A stretch of DNA of 64,000 nt. Source: Promicromonospora umidemergens (GTDB lineage: Bacteria > Actinomycetota > Actinomycetes > Actinomycetales > Cellulomonadaceae). The first letter of the stretch is position 1; each line of letters starts with the position of its first letter. Where the stretch lies: positions 62,001-126,000 of the forward strand of contig NZ_JAMTCT010000013.1 in NCBI RefSeq assembly GCF_024171995.1. The letters are read 5' to 3'. A program made the position numbers and the translations under genes. The notes below the pieces were generated by a model. That model was given only the letters and a program-made list of their open reading frames with translations. It searched no databases and was not told the origin of the DNA. Shown here piece by piece: positions 1 through 7,803 of this stretch.

Positions 1-1
1 C

Positions 2-217
2 GCCGGCGAGCAGTTGGCGCGCCTGGTCGCGGCCGAGTTCGGTCACCCGCTGCCCGAGCCCGTCGAGCGCGACGGCGGCCTCACCAACTTCCTCTACGGC
101 CGTCCCATCGTGACGAACCCGAAGACTCCGCTCGGCACGTCGCCCATCGACCACGCGGCCCGCCAGGCGCAGGCCACGGGCGGCCCCATCAAGGGCGCGG
201 AGGCCGACCGTGGCTGA
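2..217 (+). CDS. Hypothetical phage protein, 3-prime part only
   Basis: An open frame enters from the left edge and ends with TGA at 215-217, so only the C-terminal 71 codons are seen. The fragment is polar with several Gly-Pro stretches and shows no recognisable domain. Its stop overlaps the GTG start of the next gene by a few bases, as is usual in this prophage, which supports it being a real translated gene. Function unknown; by position it belongs to the early or replication segment upstream of the packaging genes. Confidence 0.55.
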   Translation, partial: AGEQLARLVAAEFGHPLPEPVERDGGLTNFLYGRPIVTNPKTPLGTSPIDHAARQAQATGGPIKGAEADRG

Positions 218-644
218 CCCCCGCATCAAGGTGCGCCCGCCGTCCGACGACCCCGGGCGCCCGCCCCGCGGCCCCGCCGGCGTGTCCACCCCGAAGCCGC
301 CCGTCATCTTCGTGCAGCCCGAGATCATCGCCGCACTCGACCGCATCGCCACCGCGTTCGAACAGACCGCCGCGGCGCTCGCGGCCCGGCCCGTCGACCC
401 GCCCGACCTTGTTCTGAACCTGCCCATGGGCGTCCCGTGCTGCGCCGGGATCTACCGACGCGGGGACCCGGCCGTCTATCGCTGCAACCGGGAGAACGGT
501 CACCCGGCCGCAGAGCACGACGCCGGCCACGTCGCCGAGGTCGACGGCAAGGTCCTCGCCTGCTCGACGTGCACCGAGTTCAACCGTCGCACCACCGGCA
601 TGGTCTGCGAGACCTGCGGCACCGACTACGCCAAGGAGGTCTGA
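210..644 (+). CDS. Hypothetical Cys-rich phage protein
   Basis: A 144-residue protein starting with GTG. The N-terminal 50 residues are Pro-rich and probably disordered. The C-terminal half carries closely spaced cysteines: a CC pair near residue 76, then CNRENGH, CSTC near 117 and CETC near 134. This is the spacing of a small zinc-binding knuckle with CxxC pairs. No catalytic motif is seen. It overlaps its upstream neighbour and is followed immediately by the GTG at 645, so it is part of the same transcription unit. A nucleic-acid-binding role would fit the zinc motif but is inference. Confidence 0.6.
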   Translation: MADPRIKVRPPSDDPGRPPRGPAGVSTPKPPVIFVQPEIIAALDRIATAFEQTAAALAARPVDPPDLVLNLPMGVPCCAGIYRRGDPAVYRCNRENGHPAAEHDAGHVAEVDGKVLACSTCTEFNRRTTGMVCETCGTDYAKEV

Positions 645-994
645 GTGGGTCCTGTGCACATCCCCGAGCTCGCGATCACGTACGTGGTGGTCTGGGACGA
701 GCTCGGCATCGTGAAGGTGGGCCGCGCCTACAAGGCGTCGCGCCTGGGCAACCTTCACGCCACCGGCGGGCGGGTCGTGATCGCGCAGCGCGACACCCCC
801 CGCGGGTGGGAGCAGTACGCGCTCAAGGAGCTCGCTGCGGCGGGGTTCGAGCGCGCCTTCGCGAACGAGGTGGAGGCCGCCGGCGTGCTCGCGCCGGCGG
901 GGCGTGGGTGGACCGAGTGCTTCCGCGTCACAGCGGGGACGTTCGAGGCAATGTTGAGAACTATTTTCAGGGGGTTCGCCCGTTATGGCCGTGA
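645..994 (+). CDS. GIY-YIG/T5orf172-like small protein, 3-prime end uncertain
   Basis: GTG start directly after the previous stop. The first 110 or so residues look like a real compact protein: a YVVVW strand, then GIVKVGRA with an Arg further on, and a terminal GWTECFRV strand. This arrangement recalls the T5orf172/GIY-YIG-like fold. The frame has no stop before 2534, and the intervening 218 codons are Arg/Gly/Pro-rich out-of-frame sequence over the next gene. A shift of one base into the neighbouring frame would stop at 992-994, overlapping the next start as other genes here do, so that end is given. Either an assembly or natural frameshift or an unusual long fusion must be invoked. The GIY-YIG assignment is weak. 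Confidence 0.45.
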
Positions 995-1644
995 CCAGCA
1001 GGCAGCGAAGCGTGCCGTCGAGCATGTTCGCCGACGAGATTCTGTTGGAGCTGCCGACCGACGTCCGATTGACGGGCCTCGGGTTGAGATTCTTCGCAAA
1101 CGAGTCGGGCAGGCAAACGGCGAACCCGATCTTGCTCAAGGGGTCGCTGTACCCGCTGACGGACGAGGTGACCACGGAGGTGATCGACGGGCACCTGCTC
1201 GCCCTCGAGTACGTCGGGTACATCCAGCTCTACACCGTCAACAAGCGAACGTACTTCCAGGTCGTGGACTGGCCTTCGGTGGACAAGCGCGGGATCGACA
1301 TGTCGCGGGTACCCCCGCCGCCGCCAGACCCGTCAATCACCGGTCAAACCAACCCGGATACCTCTATACAGACCCTCGCGGTAGTGGAGAGAGAGGAAGA
1401 GAGAAGAGAGGAGAGAGGGAGAGAGGGAGAGAGGGAGGAGAGTGCCGAGGGAGCGGGCGAGGCCCCGCAGGGCGCCCGATCAAGTCTCCTGGGTACGCCC
1501 AAGCCATCCCCGTTCTGCACGAAGCACCCCCGGGGGACCAACCGACCGTGCCAGCCGTGCGGCCGTGCCCGCCTGCTCAGTCAGGAGTGGGTAGAAGCAG
1601 AGATAGAAGCCGCGGATCTCGAAGAACTGGGGGAAGCATCATGA
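985..1644 (+). CDS. Phage DnaD-like/replication-associated protein (putative)
   Basis: ATG at 985, preceded by AGGGGG at 970-974 at suitable spacing. The N-terminal 100 residues read as a winged-helix-like domain seen in phage replication-initiator or DnaD-type proteins: a DEILLELPTDVRLTGLGLRF helix-strand segment, then a region ending YFQVVDWPSV. Residues about 130-155 are an almost pure Glu/Arg tract encoded by a 57-base purine run. The C-terminus has CTKHPRG and CQPCG, a possible zinc site. The stop overlaps the next ATG (ATGA). Family assignment rests on overall pattern and position and is not certain; it may instead be a phage regulatory protein. Confidence 0.6.
   Translation: MAVTSRQRSVPSSMFADEILLELPTDVRLTGLGLRFFANESGRQTANPILLKGSLYPLTDEVTTEVIDGHLLALEYVGYIQLYTVNKRTYFQVVDWPSVDKRGIDMSRVPPPPPDPSITGQTNPDTSIQTLAVVEREEERREERGREGEREESAEGAGEAPQGARSSLLGTPKPSPFCTKHPRGTNRPCQPCGRARLLSQEWVEAEIEAADLEELGEAS
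1386..1442 (+). repeat. 57-base uninterrupted purine tract (GAGAGGGA-like repeats)
   Basis: Every base from 1386 to 1442 is A or G, with GAGAGGGAGA units repeated about three times. It lies inside a gene and codes for a charged Arg/Glu linker. Its A+G composition contrasts sharply with the GC-balanced surroundings. Confidence 0.9.
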
Positions 1645-2534
1645 GGCTGTCCAAGTGCCAGGTAGGCGGTGGCCGGTGCAACGCGCTGGTGCCGCCGGGG
1701 ATGGTGGTGTGCGGGTCGCACGCTGATCAGCTCGCGTTGGAGTTGCTCGGTGCGAGCTCGCTCCTCAACGCGCTCGAGGACGCGCACATCAAGGGGCAGC
1801 GGTTCTCGACCGGCTCGACGTCCGCCGGCGTGCTGGACGAGGCCCCGGTGCCGTTCAACCGGCTCGCGAGCGAGGCCCGTACCGAGCTGCTGACCGCGCT
1901 GACGTCGGCCGCCGACCGGATCGCCGAGGAGCGCAAGATGTTCCAGGCGTTCAACAGCGACCGGGCGTTGGGTCCGTGGTTGGCCCGGCAGGTCCCGTGG
2001 CTGCGTGCTCACCCCGAGGGCGCCGAGCGGGTCGAGTACCTGCTCGACGTGCTCTACCGGGCGGCCCGTGTCGTGGACCGTCCGCCGGACCGCGTCTACC
2101 TCGGTCGGTGCGTCGGCAGGGTGGTGCCCGGGGGCGATCCGGTCGAGCCGTGCACCGAGGAGCTGTACGCCGTGCCGACCCGGCCGGAGTTCTCGTGCCC
2201 GCGCTGCGGTTGGATCTACCAGCTGGCCGAGCGGCGTGCGCACCTGCTCGGGATGACGACGGGCCTGCAGCTGGGCGCGACTGACTGTGCTCGTGCGCTG
2301 GCCGGCCTCGGCCTGGACATCACGGCGTCGAGGGTCCGGGTGTGGGCGTCGCGGCATCTGATCAAGCCGGTCGAGGACGGGGACGGCAACCCGGTCCGCC
2401 GCCGTGGCCACGCGGTGTACCTGGTGGCCGACGTGCTCGCCGTCGTCGAGCGGATGGCCCGCGACCGTGGTCGGGACACGTCCGTGGTCGATAGTCTGCG
2501 TCGCATGGTGAGCCCCGACGGAAGGACGGCCTGA
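1641..2534 (+). CDS. Zinc-finger and HTH-containing phage protein
   Basis: ATG at 1641 overlaps the preceding stop (ATGA). The 297-residue protein has an N-terminal C-x6-C-x9-C-x2-H cluster (residues about 5-26), a mainly helical middle, a CPRCGW knuckle near residue 192, and a C-terminal region (about 215-275) with the pattern of a MerR-like or winged HTH: ARALAGLGLDITASRVRVWA, then RGHAVYLVADVLAVVERM. Similar HTH proteins with a zinc knuckle are frequent upstream of the packaging genes in actinophages. The upstream long frame is in phase with it, but the internal ATG and the overlap make this start the sensible one. Role in replication or late-gene control is inferred. Confidence 0.65.
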   Translation: MRLSKCQVGGGRCNALVPPGMVVCGSHADQLALELLGASSLLNALEDAHIKGQRFSTGSTSAGVLDEAPVPFNRLASEARTELLTALTSAADRIAEERKMFQAFNSDRALGPWLARQVPWLRAHPEGAERVEYLLDVLYRAARVVDRPPDRVYLGRCVGRVVPGGDPVEPCTEELYAVPTRPEFSCPRCGWIYQLAERRAHLLGMTTGLQLGATDCARALAGLGLDITASRVRVWASRHLIKPVEDGDGNPVRRRGHAVYLVADVLAVVERMARDRGRDTSVVDSLRRMVSPDGRTA

Positions 2535-2812
2535 TGGTCAACGAGCTCTCGCCCACGGCTATGGGTGCGCTCGTGGCCGCGACCGTTCCGTCGCCGATCG
2601 CGCAGGCGATCTTCGGGCCCGCGCTGGCGTACGAGAAGGACCTCGCCGAGCGGGCCGCGCGTGGCGAGGAGGTCGACCTGATGGAACCAGCGGTCGGGGA
2701 GTGCAACCGGTGCCACCGTCAGACCTGGGATGAGGTGAACATCGGCACCGAGGACCGCATGACGCAACCTGACGGCGGCCCGTGCGGTGGACGATTCGAG
2801 CCCACACACTAG
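2534..2812 (+). CDS. Hypothetical phage protein with C-terminal CxxC
   Basis: 92 residues; its ATG overlaps the previous TGA. An Ala-rich amphipathic N-terminus is followed by an acidic stretch. A CNRC motif (residues 55-58) and a later Cys near residue 84 could form a zinc site. It is the last gene before a terminator hairpin, so it closes this early operon. No function can be assigned. Confidence 0.55.
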   Translation: MVNELSPTAMGALVAATVPSPIAQAIFGPALAYEKDLAERAARGEEVDLMEPAVGECNRCHRQTWDEVNIGTEDRMTQPDGGPCGGRFEPTH

Positions 2813-2817
2813 ACACC

Positions 2818-2841
2818 CGCTTCAATGAAGCGGGTGCGCAG
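2818..2841 (+). terminator. Hairpin terminator after early phage genes
   Basis: CACCCGCTT, five-base loop CAATG, AAGCGGGTG: a perfect 9-bp stem a few bases after the stop at 2812. There is no strong T-run, so it is a weak factor-independent terminator or a processing site. Confidence 0.55.
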
Positions 2842-3003
2842 GCCATGGAATAGCGCCTTGACCTGCACTTATGCCCTATGGAAGGGCGCTCCTGTAGGCG
2901 GGCAGTGAGCACATGGTGAGCCGGACGCGCCGAAACCGCAGGTAGATCCGTGCATGCGTGGGCCGTGTGCGCTAAGTTATGCCACGGTAAGAAGTACTGA
3001 CGA
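2842..3003 (+). other. Non-coding gap before the HNH gene
   Basis: The gap between 2812 and 3062 has no convincing gene on either strand. It is framed by two hairpins (2818-2841 and 3004-3037). A cos site would be expected near the HNH/terminase genes in cos-type phages, but no cos sequence can be recognised by eye. Confidence 0.4.
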
Positions 3004-3037
3004 AAGGCCCGGACATCCCCCAGGGTGGCCGGGCCTT
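3004..3037 (+). terminator. Hairpin upstream of HNH endonuclease gene
   Basis: AAGGCCCGG at 3004-3012 pairs perfectly with CCGGGCCTT at 3029-3037 across a 16-base loop. It sits 25 bases before the HNH start and separates the early unit from the packaging unit. Confidence 0.55.
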
Positions 3038-3061
3038 CGTGCTGCCCGCCGGAGGTGCACC

Positions 3062-3421
3062 GTGGGTCAGGTGCACAACGGGCACCGCTGGCGGAAGCTG
3101 GTCACCGAGCTGTGCCCGCCCGGATCGTGGTGCGAGATCGAGGAGTGCTGGGCCCCGAGCAGGGAGATCCAGTACGGCCTGCGCCCTCGCCATCCACTGG
3201 GCCCGAGCCTCGACCACATCGTCGAGGTATGGCAGGGCGGCGCCGAGTACGACCCGCGCAACCTGCGCCCCTCGCACCTGCGATGCAACGTCATCAAGTC
3301 GAACCAGCTGCGCGCCGCGGCACGAGCTGACGCTGTGCAGCCTCGCCGGCAAGGCAGGGCACGGGCGGCCGCGATGGGCACCTCGGGACGTCGACGACGG
3401 TCCTCCGTGGCCCTCGACTGA
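3062..3421 (+). CDS. HNH endonuclease (terminase-associated)
   Basis: GTG at 3062 with GGAGG at 3051-3055; the frame is open further upstream but over the hairpin. The 119-residue protein has the HNH signature: LDHIVEVWQGG near residue 49, NLRPSHLRCN near 65-74, and a following Lys-Ser-Asn. The Cys pairs around residues 20-28 (CPPGSWCEIEEC) give zinc binding. Small HNH proteins next to terminase genes are needed for specific terminase cleavage in several cos-type siphoviruses. The position here, just before the small terminase, fits that role and suggests a cohesive-end packaging type (inference). Confidence 0.85.
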   Translation: MGQVHNGHRWRKLVTELCPPGSWCEIEECWAPSREIQYGLRPRHPLGPSLDHIVEVWQGGAEYDPRNLRPSHLRCNVIKSNQLRAAARADAVQPRRQGRARAAAMGTSGRRRRSSVALD

Positions 3422-3549
3422 CCCCCGATCCGTGCATCTTCCCAGGTCAGCGCACATTTTTAGGTTTTGCCCACTGCAGAGACCCGCGCATGTCCATTTT
3501 TCTAAACACGCACGGGGCTAGACGTGTAACAGGTTCGGGGGTGTAACAC

Positions 3550-4065
3550 GTGGCCAAAGCCCGCAAGTTCCTCGAAGGCGTGAAGCATGGCCGCTCCTGC
3601 TACGTCGCGGGCTGCGACTGTGCGGTCGGCCGGCAGGCCAACTCCGAGTACCTCAAGGACTACCGGGCACGGAAGCGCGCCGAGCAGCTCGAGGCCGCCG
3701 GCGTGCAGCTGCTCGACGTCGAGCCACCCGAGCCCGAGCCGGAAACGACGCCGGCAGATCCGCCCGTCGTCGGCCCGATCGAGCAGGCGCTCGCGGACGA
3801 CCTCGCGCGCAACGACGGCACGGCGACGTACCTCGAGCAGGTCGCCGTCACGGTCGCTCGCTCGCTGGACATGGCGGTCCGCACCTACCGGCTCGACCTG
3901 ATCTCGCCGCTCGCGCAGCGCCTGGTCGACGTCGGTGTCCGGCTGTGGCCGCCGGCGCCCGCCGAGCCCGCCGGCGACGACAAAGACAAGCGCGCTGAGC
4001 TCCTGCTGCTGATGGGCGGCGAGGGGCAGACCACTGCCGAGCCGGAGGCTGCCGGTGGCGCGTGA
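3550..4065 (+). CDS. terS: Terminase small subunit
   Basis: 171 residues from a GTG directly before the large subunit, overlapping it by 11 bases. The N-terminal 50 residues have GVKHGRSCYVAGCDC and a YLKDYRARKRAEQLE helix, a pattern common in actinophage small terminases with basic DNA-binding N-termini. A Pro/Glu-rich linker and a helical C-terminal half (oligomerisation) follow. The acidic C-terminal tail may contact the large subunit. The call rests mainly on position and general architecture. Confidence 0.7.
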   Translation: MAKARKFLEGVKHGRSCYVAGCDCAVGRQANSEYLKDYRARKRAEQLEAAGVQLLDVEPPEPEPETTPADPPVVGPIEQALADDLARNDGTATYLEQVAVTVARSLDMAVRTYRLDLISPLAQRLVDVGVRLWPPAPAEPAGDDKDKRAELLLLMGGEGQTTAEPEAAGGA

Positions 4066-5548
4066 CCGCGCCGAGGCCGTCCCGCTGTTCCACACCCCGC
4101 GACACCCGACCCGGGACACGACCGGCAACCGCAAGGCCGGCGTCGCCCGCGCACTGGGTATGCCGTTCATCCCGTGGCAGCGCGAGATGGCCGACGTGTG
4201 GGGCGAGCTTGACGGAGCCACGGGCACCTACTGGTACGACACGCTCGTCCTGCTGGGCCTGAGGCAGACCGGCAAGACGACGTTCACGCTCACCGACCAG
4301 CTGGAGACCGCGCTCTACTTCCCCGGCTCGGTGATCCGGTACACGGCCCAGACCCAGACCATGGGGCTGGCCCGGCTGGAGAACGACTTCTACGTCCCGA
4401 TCTCTGACTCGCCGCTGTCTCTGTTCCTCGACAAGCGGTACGGCCGGCGGACACAGAAGCTCGGATGGGACGGGCGCACGGGCTCCGAGCAGATCCGGTT
4501 CCTGAACCGGTCGCGCTGGGAGACCGAAGCTGTCAAGGAGGAGAGCGGCCACGGCCCGGCGCTGACCAAGGGCGTCGTCGACGAGGCCTTCGCGCACGAG
4601 ACAGGCGCCGTCGAACAGGCCATGCGGCCGGCCATGCAGACGATCGACCACGCACAGATCATCATCGCGTCGGCCGCCGGCACCGCGAAGTCGAAGTACC
4701 TCGCCGGCAAACGCGAGCAGGAAGAGACAAGATTCCAGTCGCTGGTCGAGCAGTACGGGCCGCTCGGCCCGACCAGGTCCCGCACCATGTTCGTGCAGTA
4801 CGCGGCACCGCTCGACGCTGACCCCGCTGACCCCGCCACCTGGTGGGGGTGTCACCCCGGCCTCGGCTGGCTGACCACCGAGGCGAAGATCTCTGCCGCG
4901 CTCGAGGCGACCGAGAACGACCCGTGGGAGTTCTACCGCCCCTACCTCGGGTGGTGGAAGCCGACCGGCGCGGACGAATGGGTCATCCCGCAGGCGTCCG
5001 TCAAGGCCTGCATCGTGGGCGCCGACGACCCCAACGACTGGACTGGCGACCCGGTCTGGGCCGTCGACGTATCCCCCGACCGGTCCCTGACCACCGTGGC
5101 GCTCGCGGGCGTCACGCCCGGTGCCCGCTGCTGGGTGGAGATCGCCGAGCAGGACGCCGGAACGGCATGGGTTGTGAGCCTGCTCAAGCGGCTGCGCGGC
5201 GAGCTGGGCGGCAACACCGTGGCGATCGACGGTGCGGGCGGCGCCGGCGCCCTGGAGCAGGACCTGATCGATGCCGGATTCGACGTCGTGCGGCTGTCGC
5301 ACCAGCAGAAGGTCGACGGATGCGGCGGCTTGTTCGACGACTTCGCCCAGCAGAACGTTCGGTTCGGCGGCGACTCCGAGATCGTCTCCGCGATCAAGGC
5401 GGCCGCGAAGAAGAAGACCGGCACGGACGCGTTCATCTGGGCCAAGGGCAAGAGCCTCGGCGACATCACCGCGCTGTACGGCGTGACCCTCGCCAGGCAG
5501 GCCCTGGTCATGAAGGGCGTCTACGACCCGATGGAACATCTTCGATGA
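4055..5548 (+). CDS. terL: Terminase large subunit
   Basis: 497 residues, a normal length. The ATPase domain has the Walker A-like GLRQTGKTT (68-76) and Walker B GVVDEAF (about 173-179). The RNase H-like nuclease domain shows AVDVSPD (336-342) and AIDGAG (390-395) as the expected acidic strands. This is the packaging motor that translocates DNA into the prohead and cuts genome ends. GTG start inside the end of terS; its TGA overlaps the ATG at 5545. Translational coupling with neighbours is likely. Confidence 0.95.
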   Translation: MARDRAEAVPLFHTPRHPTRDTTGNRKAGVARALGMPFIPWQREMADVWGELDGATGTYWYDTLVLLGLRQTGKTTFTLTDQLETALYFPGSVIRYTAQTQTMGLARLENDFYVPISDSPLSLFLDKRYGRRTQKLGWDGRTGSEQIRFLNRSRWETEAVKEESGHGPALTKGVVDEAFAHETGAVEQAMRPAMQTIDHAQIIIASAAGTAKSKYLAGKREQEETRFQSLVEQYGPLGPTRSRTMFVQYAAPLDADPADPATWWGCHPGLGWLTTEAKISAALEATENDPWEFYRPYLGWWKPTGADEWVIPQASVKACIVGADDPNDWTGDPVWAVDVSPDRSLTTVALAGVTPGARCWVEIAEQDAGTAWVVSLLKRLRGELGGNTVAIDGAGGAGALEQDLIDAGFDVVRLSHQQKVDGCGGLFDDFAQQNVRFGGDSEIVSAIKAAAKKKTGTDAFIWAKGKSLGDITALYGVTLARQALVMKGVYDPMEHLR

Positions 5549-5559
5549 GAGGAGCCACC

Positions 5560-5691
5560 TTGCGACTCGTCCGCTATCTACCGGGCGTGCTCGGCGCCCT
5601 CCTGGTCGTCACCGGCGCCGCCCTCGTGTACATCCCGGCCGGCCTCCTGGTCGCCGGCGTCCTGCTGCTGCTGCTCGATCGGAGGATCTGA
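5560..5691 (+). CDS. Small two-segment membrane protein between terminase and portal
   Basis: 43 residues from TTG 5560, which has GAGAGGAG five to eight bases upstream; an ATG at 5545 would give 48 residues but lacks that spacing. The sequence is almost all hydrophobic: YLPGVLGALLVVTGAALVYI, a Pro-Ala-Gly turn, then GLLVAGVLLLLLDRR. This predicts two short membrane helices with a basic end. Its TGA overlaps the portal ATG. Small membrane proteins at this place are seen in some actinophages; function unknown. Confidence 0.6.
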   Translation: MRLVRYLPGVLGALLVVTGAALVYIPAGLLVAGVLLLLLDRRI

Positions 5692-7043
5692 TGGGGCTGT
5701 TCAGTGGGGAGTCTCTCCGTGGTGCGCCAGCTGCGCAGCACGAGGACCGCAGCCGGTCCTACCAGGCGGTCAAGTCGCCGGTCGATATCGGCTCCTACTC
5801 CGACGTCGTGGTCACCGCGGACACCGCGGTGCAGTCGGTCGCGGTACGTACGACGGTCGACCTGATCGCGTCCCTGGTCTCCGAGCTGCCGACCACGGTC
5901 TCCACCATGCGCGCCGGGACCAAGCGCGCGGTGGCCGCGCCCGACAACATCCTCGACCCGGGCGGCGACGGCAAGGGCTATGAGGACTGGGTCTACCGGG
6001 TGCTGAGCTCGTGGCTCCTGTCGGGCAACACGTACGGCATGGGGATGGTCTCGGGTCGCGACCTGTTCGTCGACCTGTGGAATCCCAACGAGGTGACGTG
6101 CTCTCTCGTCGAGGGCCAGGAGCAGTGGTACTTGCGGGGTGAGCACGTCACGGAAGCCGCGCTGTTCGCGCACTGGCGGGTCAACCCGCAGGCCGGCCGG
6201 GTGCTGGGCCTGTCCCCGATCGAGCAGCACGCGTCCACGCTCGGGGTGTCGCTGGCCACCACCCGGTTCGGTCGCTCCTGGTTCGCTGACGGAGCCCACC
6301 CGTCGGGCATGCTGACCAACTCTGACGCGGTGCTGGACGACGCCCAGGCGGACACGGCCAAGGGCCGGCTGAACGCGTCGCTACAGGGCACACGCGACCC
6401 CCTGGTGCTGGGCCGCGGCTGGGGTTTCAAGGAGATTCAGATCTCCCCGGAGGAGTCGCAGTTCCTGCAGACCTCGAAGATGTCCGAGGCGCAGTGCGCG
6501 CGGATCTTCGGGCCGGGCTGGGCCGAGCTGCTGGGGTACGAATCCGGTGGCTCGATGACGTACTCCAACGTCGTCGACCGCCGCCTGGACGCGCTCGTCC
6601 TCTCGGCGAACCGGTGGATCCGTCGCATCGAGCGGGTGCTGCGCGAGCTCGCGCCCGGCATGCACATCGAGATCAACCGCGAGGGTCTGCTCGAGGCCTC
6701 GACGCTGCAGCGCTATCAGTCGCACGCGTCCGCGCTGACCAACAAGTGGCGCACCATCAACGAGGTGCGGGACATCGAAGGCCTCGCCCCGGTGGCGTGG
6801 GGCAACGACCCTGACGGGGTCGCACCGGCCACCGGCACCGCGCCGGCCCCTGGCACCGAGCCGGCCGACGATGCCACGCCGACGGAAGCCGAGCAGGCGC
6901 GTGCTGCGGCCGAGCTCATCCAGAAGATCTACCTCGGAGTGGGCGTCGTGCTCACCGCCGAAGAGGCCCGGAACATCGCTAACCGTGCAGGCGCCGGCCT
7001 GCCTACTGGAGGAATGCCAGATGGAAACGCTGCCGGGCTTTGA
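5691..7043 (+). CDS. Portal protein
   Basis: 450 residues. It follows the terminase and precedes the prohead protease, the invariable portal position. Typical features are the N-terminal VRTTVDLIASLVSELP segment, the stem-like YRVLSSWLLSGNTYG, the SPIEQHASTLG region, and the C-terminal NEVRDIEGLAPV seen in HK97-family (lambda-like) portals. It would form the dodecameric DNA channel at one capsid vertex. The C-terminal 70 residues are Ala/Pro-rich and probably flexible. Its end overlaps the protease start by 23 bases. Confidence 0.92.
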   Translation: MGLFSGESLRGAPAAQHEDRSRSYQAVKSPVDIGSYSDVVVTADTAVQSVAVRTTVDLIASLVSELPTTVSTMRAGTKRAVAAPDNILDPGGDGKGYEDWVYRVLSSWLLSGNTYGMGMVSGRDLFVDLWNPNEVTCSLVEGQEQWYLRGEHVTEAALFAHWRVNPQAGRVLGLSPIEQHASTLGVSLATTRFGRSWFADGAHPSGMLTNSDAVLDDAQADTAKGRLNASLQGTRDPLVLGRGWGFKEIQISPEESQFLQTSKMSEAQCARIFGPGWAELLGYESGGSMTYSNVVDRRLDALVLSANRWIRRIERVLRELAPGMHIEINREGLLEASTLQRYQSHASALTNKWRTINEVRDIEGLAPVAWGNDPDGVAPATGTAPAPGTEPADDATPTEAEQARAAAELIQKIYLGVGVVLTAEEARNIANRAGAGLPTGGMPDGNAAGL

Positions 7044-7803
7044 GGTGGTGCGCGCGCACTCGGCGCGCTCGCTGCTCCGTGCGGAAGATGACGAAGGCCT
7101 CGGCATGCTCGAGGTCCGGTTCTCCGTGTTCGACGAGTGGTACCGGATCCGCTCGTGGTGGGAGGGCGACTTCCTCGAGCGCATCCAGCGTGGTGCGTTC
7201 GCGAAGACGATCACCGAGAACAGGGACCGGATCCGTGTGCAGTTCCAGCACGGCATGGACTGGCAGATCGGCGACAAGTTCCTCGGCACGATCGACGACC
7301 TCCGGGAGGACCAGGACGCCGGCGTCGCCGACGTCGGCCTGTTCGACACCTCGTACAACCGCGACCTGCTGCCCGGCCTGCGCGCCGGCCAGTACGGCGC
7401 CTCGATGCGGATGACCGTCATCAAGGACGAGTGGAACGAGGAGCCGGGCCGCACGGAGCACAACCCCGACGGCGTGCCGGAGCGGTCGATCACCGAGGTC
7501 CGCCTGCACGAGCTGGGTCCCGTCCCCTTCGGTGCGAACCCCACGGCCTCGGCCGGGATGCGTTCGGGCACCGACGACTTCTACGAGTGGCTTGCGCGCC
7601 GTGACCCCGAGCGGGTCGACGCGCTGCGCTCCACCCGAAACACACTTCGCACTCCACCTGACGATGCAGCCGGTTCGACCACTGCGCCGTCCGACGGAGC
7701 CGCAACCAGCACGACCCACGACGAGCCGGGTTCGCCCCACTCGGGTGGTCTGTCGGCCGCGCAGCGCGACCGGCTTATCACTCTCAAGATGAAGGGAGCG
7801 TGA
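7021..7803 (+). CDS. HK97-family prohead protease
   Basis: ATG 7021 preceded by TGGAGGAATG, a good ribosome-binding site; longer upstream frame is portal shadow. 260 residues. The core has the S78/U35 prohead protease pattern: LEVRFSVFDEWYRI, IQRGAFAKTI, VQFQHGMDW with the catalytic His near residue 77, and YGASMRMTV with the likely Ser near 124. The last 60 residues are low-complexity Thr/Ser/Pro. It should cut the N-terminal scaffold domain from the capsid protein encoded next; its stop overlaps that gene's start. Confidence 0.9.
   Translation: METLPGFEVVRAHSARSLLRAEDDEGLGMLEVRFSVFDEWYRIRSWWEGDFLERIQRGAFAKTITENRDRIRVQFQHGMDWQIGDKFLGTIDDLREDQDAGVADVGLFDTSYNRDLLPGLRAGQYGASMRMTVIKDEWNEEPGRTEHNPDGVPERSITEVRLHELGPVPFGANPTASAGMRSGTDDFYEWLARRDPERVDALRSTRNTLRTPPDDAAGSTTAPSDGAATSTTHDEPGSPHSGGLSAAQRDRLITLKMKGA

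Noticed and set aside
939-994. A sequence resembling a TEV-type cleavage site (ENYFQG) in one frame
   Set aside because: Chance match in a frame that is probably not translated for most of its length; no biological meaning.
3848-5539. A 563-codon minus-strand open frame over the terminase
   Set aside because: Antisense to terS/terL, which carry all expected motifs; no domain and biased composition.
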